Part shown: positions 61,940 to 64,000 of the stretch, one piece after another
Layout: every line of letters starts with the position of its first letter
How positions within the stretch are numbered: position 1 is the first letter of the stretch
Assembly: GCF_019426345.1 (NCBI RefSeq)
Contig: NZ_JAHLLW010000002.1
Coordinates: 248,001-312,000, forward strand
Source of the DNA: Marinomonas lutimaris
Lineage (GTDB): Bacteria; Pseudomonadota; Gammaproteobacteria; Pseudomonadales; Marinomonadaceae
Direction of reading: 5' to 3'
DNA: 64,000 nt
Notes under the pieces: generated by a model
The model's input: the letters and a program-made list of their open reading frames with translations, nothing else
Databases searched by the model: none
What the model was told of the DNA's origin: nothing
Translations under genes and position numbers: made by a program

Positions 61940-63583
61940 ATGGCAATTCATCCTCAAGCAGGGCAGCTTGCTTCTCACGATTTACTTGTGAACCTACCTG
62001 AACTTATGTCGGCTTATTATCTGAAAAAGCCTCGAGTGGTTACTCACCCAGATGAACGCGTCAGTTTTGGCACATCCGGTCATCGCGGTAGTGCTTTTTC
62101 GACCCGCTTCAATGAGAACCATATTTTAGCCATTGCTCAGGCGATTGCGGAATATCGCTTGTCCAAAAACATTACTGGTCCATTGTATTTAGGTAAGGAC
62201 ACACACGCCTTATCGGAAGCCGCTTTTCAAACGACAGTGAGCGTGCTCACGGCCAATGGTGTTCGTGTACGAACTCAGTTAAACGGCGGCTATACGCCAA
62301 CGCCGGTTATTTCCCATGCTGTGTTAACTCACAACAAAACACAAACAGACACTAGTGATGGTATTGTGATTACGCCTTCTCACAATCCACCAGAAGATGG
62401 CGGTATTAAATATAATTCCAGCAAAGGTGGCCCAGCAGACAAAGATATTACCGATTGGGTAGCAAAAAGAGCGAATGAATTACTAGAGGCAAACCTTAAA
62501 GGCATAAAACGCTTCTCTTTAGATGAAGTGGAAGCCAGCGGTTTAATAGAGCCTTTTGACTATATTAATCATTATGTGAACGATCTTGAAAATGTCATTG
62601 ATATGAAAGCCATTGCTGATGCAAAGATTCGCATTGGTGTGGACCCGATGGGCGGCTCAGGCATTCATTACTGGGAACCTATCGCGAAAAAATACGGCTT
62701 AGACATTACCGTCGTTAATAAAGAAGTCGATCCTACTTTCCGTTTTGTGCCGCTTGATAAAGATGGTCGCATCCGCATGGATTGTTCCTCACCTTACTCC
62801 ATGCAAGGTTTGTTAAAGCTAAAAGATGACTTCGATATTGCAGTGGGTAACGATCCTGATTATGACCGTCATGGCATTGTGTGTGCAGGCTTTGGATTGA
62901 TGAATCCAAATGCGTATTTAGCGGTTGCTATTGAGTACTTATCCCAGCACCGAAAGCTGTGGCCACAAGACATTCAATTTGGCAAAACGCTCGTTTCCAG
63001 TGGCATGATTGATCGTGTTGTAGCTGGTCTTGGTCGCAAGCTTTGTGAAGTGCCTGTTGGTTTTAAATGGTATGTAGAAGGCTTATACGAAGGCTCCATG
63101 GCGTTTGGTGGTGAAGAAAGTGCTGGAGCTTCTTTTCTACGTAAAGACGCAAGTGTTTGGACGACCGATAAAGATGGATTCATAATGGCGTTGCTTGCTG
63201 CCGAGATATTAGCGGTAACAGGTAAAGATCCACAGACACTGTATGAAACGCAAGTTTCCAACTATGGAAAGCCTTTTTACAAGCGTATCGATGTAGCTGC
63301 AACGACAGCTCAGAAAGCTTTATTGGGTGCGTTGGATGTAAAAGACGTGACGCAAACCGAGCTGGCTGGTGAAGAAATCATTTCAGTGCTGACTCACGCT
63401 CCAGGCAATAATGCGCCTATTGGTGGACTGAAAGTATCTACTGAAAATGGCTGGTTTGCTGCTAGACCATCAGGTACGGAAAACGTTTATAAAATCTATT
63501 TAGAGAGCTTTATATCAGAAGAGCATCTTGCCTCACTAGAAAGTGAGGCGAAAGCTTTAGTAGATAGTGTGCTAGGTAGTTAG
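61940..63583 (+). CDS. pgm: Phosphoglucomutase, alpha-D-glucose-specific
   Basis: Pgm interconverts glucose-1-phosphate and glucose-6-phosphate for glycogen, trehalose or polysaccharide synthesis. [19 protein letters not shown] near 43-61 binds substrate, the phosphoserine is in [17 protein letters not shown] near 147-163, the metal site is in [10 protein letters not shown] near 300-309, and [14 protein letters not shown] near 390-403 follows. It has 547 residues, like E. coli Pgm. The ribosome site (AGGGC) is weak. A long inverted repeat lies just upstream. Confidence 0.95.
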   Translation: MAIHPQAGQLASHDLLVNLPELMSAYYLKKPRVVTHPDERVSFGTSGHRGSAFSTRFNENHILAIAQAIAEYRLSKNITGPLYLGKDTHALSEAAFQTTVSVLTANGVRVRTQLNGGYTPTPVISHAVLTHNKTQTDTSDGIVITPSHNPPEDGGIKYNSSKGGPADKDITDWVAKRANELLEANLKGIKRFSLDEVEASGLIEPFDYINHYVNDLENVIDMKAIADAKIRIGVDPMGGSGIHYWEPIAKKYGLDITVVNKEVDPTFRFVPLDKDGRIRMDCSSPYSMQGLLKLKDDFDIAVGNDPDYDRHGIVCAGFGLMNPNAYLAVAIEYLSQHRKLWPQDIQFGKTLVSSGMIDRVVAGLGRKLCEVPVGFKWYVEGLYEGSMAFGGEESAGASFLRKDASVWTTDKDGFIMALLAAEILAVTGKDPQTLYETQVSNYGKPFYKRIDVAATTAQKALLGALDVKDVTQTELAGEEIISVLTHAPGNNAPIGGLKVSTENGWFAARPSGTENVYKIYLESFISEEHLASLESEAKALVDSVLGS

Positions 63584-63614
63584 TCTATATTCTACTTAGA
63601 TTGAATCTGTCATA

Positions 63615-63656
63615 AAAAATGCCGTTTGTTCTTATAAATAGATAAGCGGCATTTTT
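63615..63656. terminator. Terminator after pgm, also for the minus-strand gene
   Basis: AAAAATGCCG and CGGCATTTTT pair over ten bases, with an inner CTTAT/ATAAG extension and a six-base bulge, and have T- and A-rich flanks. It serves two convergent genes. Confidence 0.8.
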
Positions 63657-63682
63657 GTTTTCAGATAATAAGGTAAGTGACA

Positions 63683-64000
63683 TTAAATCTCTGACAACCT
63701 AGACAGCCATTTGCCTAATTGAAAGCCCATTTTATCACTGAGCTTTTGTGCGGCGGCTTTTAGTTCTTTGGCGTTATTGTTGTTCATTCTTTTGCCTGCG
63801 ATGATAACCCAGTTACCACTTCCCGTATCTAAGGCTCTGACATCGTTAAAGTGCTGCTTAATAACGGCGGTGAGGTCATGATTATTCTTTTGATCAATCC
63901 AGCAGTTTAAGGCTAACCAACCATCCTCTTTAATGTTTTTGGCGCAGTTTTCAATGAAACTTGTTTGGAGAACCGCACGGTCCATTCCTTCAGTGTTATA
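63683..64000 (-). CDS. C-terminal part of a spermidine-synthase-like protein, cut by the window edge
   Basis: The frame stays open through base 64000, upstream of an internal Met at 63985, so the 5' end lies outside the window. The last 105 codons include RAVLQTSFIENCAKNIKEDGW followed by LALNCWIDQ, which looks like the end of the SAM-dependent fold shared by polyamine aminopropyltransferases (SpeE-like). The tail is basic (GKRMNNNNAKELKAAAQKL). It could equally be another class I methyltransferase-like protein. Confidence 0.6.
   Translation of the reverse strand, partial: YNTEGMDRAVLQTSFIENCAKNIKEDGWLALNCWIDQKNNHDLTAVIKQHFNDVRALDTGSGNWVIIAGKRMNNNNAKELKAAAQKLSDKMGFQLGKWLSRLSEI

Noticed and set aside
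1..64000. CRISPR arrays, tRNA or rRNA genes, insertion sequences, prophage
   Set aside because: I saw no regularly spaced repeats, no tRNA-like cloverleaf in the spacers, and no transposase, integrase or phage genes.

Overview
The window looks like a chromosomal segment of a marine gammaproteobacterium of the Oceanospirillales, most like Marinomonas. This rests on low-to-moderate GC, a gene order partly shared with Pseudomonas (ppiB-lpxH/glnS-cysS, topA-lexA, yceD-rpmF-plsX-fabDG-acpP-fabF, dapA-bamC-purC, lolC-lolD-DUF2062-comEC-exbBD-lpxK-Trm112-ptpA-murB) and a choline-sulfate module. It is mostly housekeeping DNA. I see no rRNA, tRNA, CRISPR array, prophage or insertion sequence.

Layout. 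0-7 kb: a ribosome hibernation factor, a long-form aconitase B that reads like Bacteroidetes enzymes, a pseudokinase/SUMF1-domain membrane protein, and the tRNA hydroxylase MiaE. 7-10 kb: minus-strand queC, queE, ppiB, lpxH. 10-12 kb: a MarR-GNAT fusion translationally coupled to the amino-acid exporter pair azlC-azlD. 12-15.3 kb: glnS-cysS. 15.4-17 kb: a universal stress protein and two membrane-anchored unknowns. 17-25 kb: topA with two small partners, then lexA and dinG divergent over two SOS boxes, then a RhlB-type helicase. 25-31.7 kb: selO, gpsA, a DUF4389 protein, sixA, a hydrolase, a DUF4892 protein, a patatin and maf. 31.8-37 kb: the yceD-rpmF-plsX-fabD-fabG-acpP-fabF lipid cluster, without fabH. 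37-40 kb: an ABC-2 exporter and queF. 40-43.6 kb: choX, betC and their LysR regulator. 43.6-46.6 kb: an AEC transporter with a LysR regulator, divergent from an aldo/keto reductase. 46.6-50 kb: bcp, dapA, bamC, purC. 50-59 kb: one long plus-strand envelope series (lol permease, lolD, comEC, exbB, exbD, lpxK, Trm112, ptpA, murB, murI) with minus-strand DUF2062 inside it. 59-64 kb: a second patatin, a FabH-like synthase, pgm, and the C-terminal part of a spermidine-synthase-like gene cut by the window edge.

How the genes work together. Envelope building dominates: lipid A (lpxH, lpxK), phospholipid and fatty acids (plsX, gpsA, fab genes, KAS III), peptidoglycan precursors (murB, murI, dapA) and lipoprotein export (lol, bamC). 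Queuosine synthesis is split between queC/queE at 9 kb and queF at 39 kb. Translation (glnS, cysS, rpmF, hpf, miaE) and DNA topology/SOS (topA, lexA, dinG) form the other themes. I did not find an obviously new defence or mobile system. The most unusual points are the pseudokinase-SUMF1 fusion, the MarR-GNAT/azlCD coupling, the foreign-looking acnB, a ComEC without its metallo-beta-lactamase domain, apparently leaderless yceD and dinG messages, and a long inverted repeat in the pgm leader.
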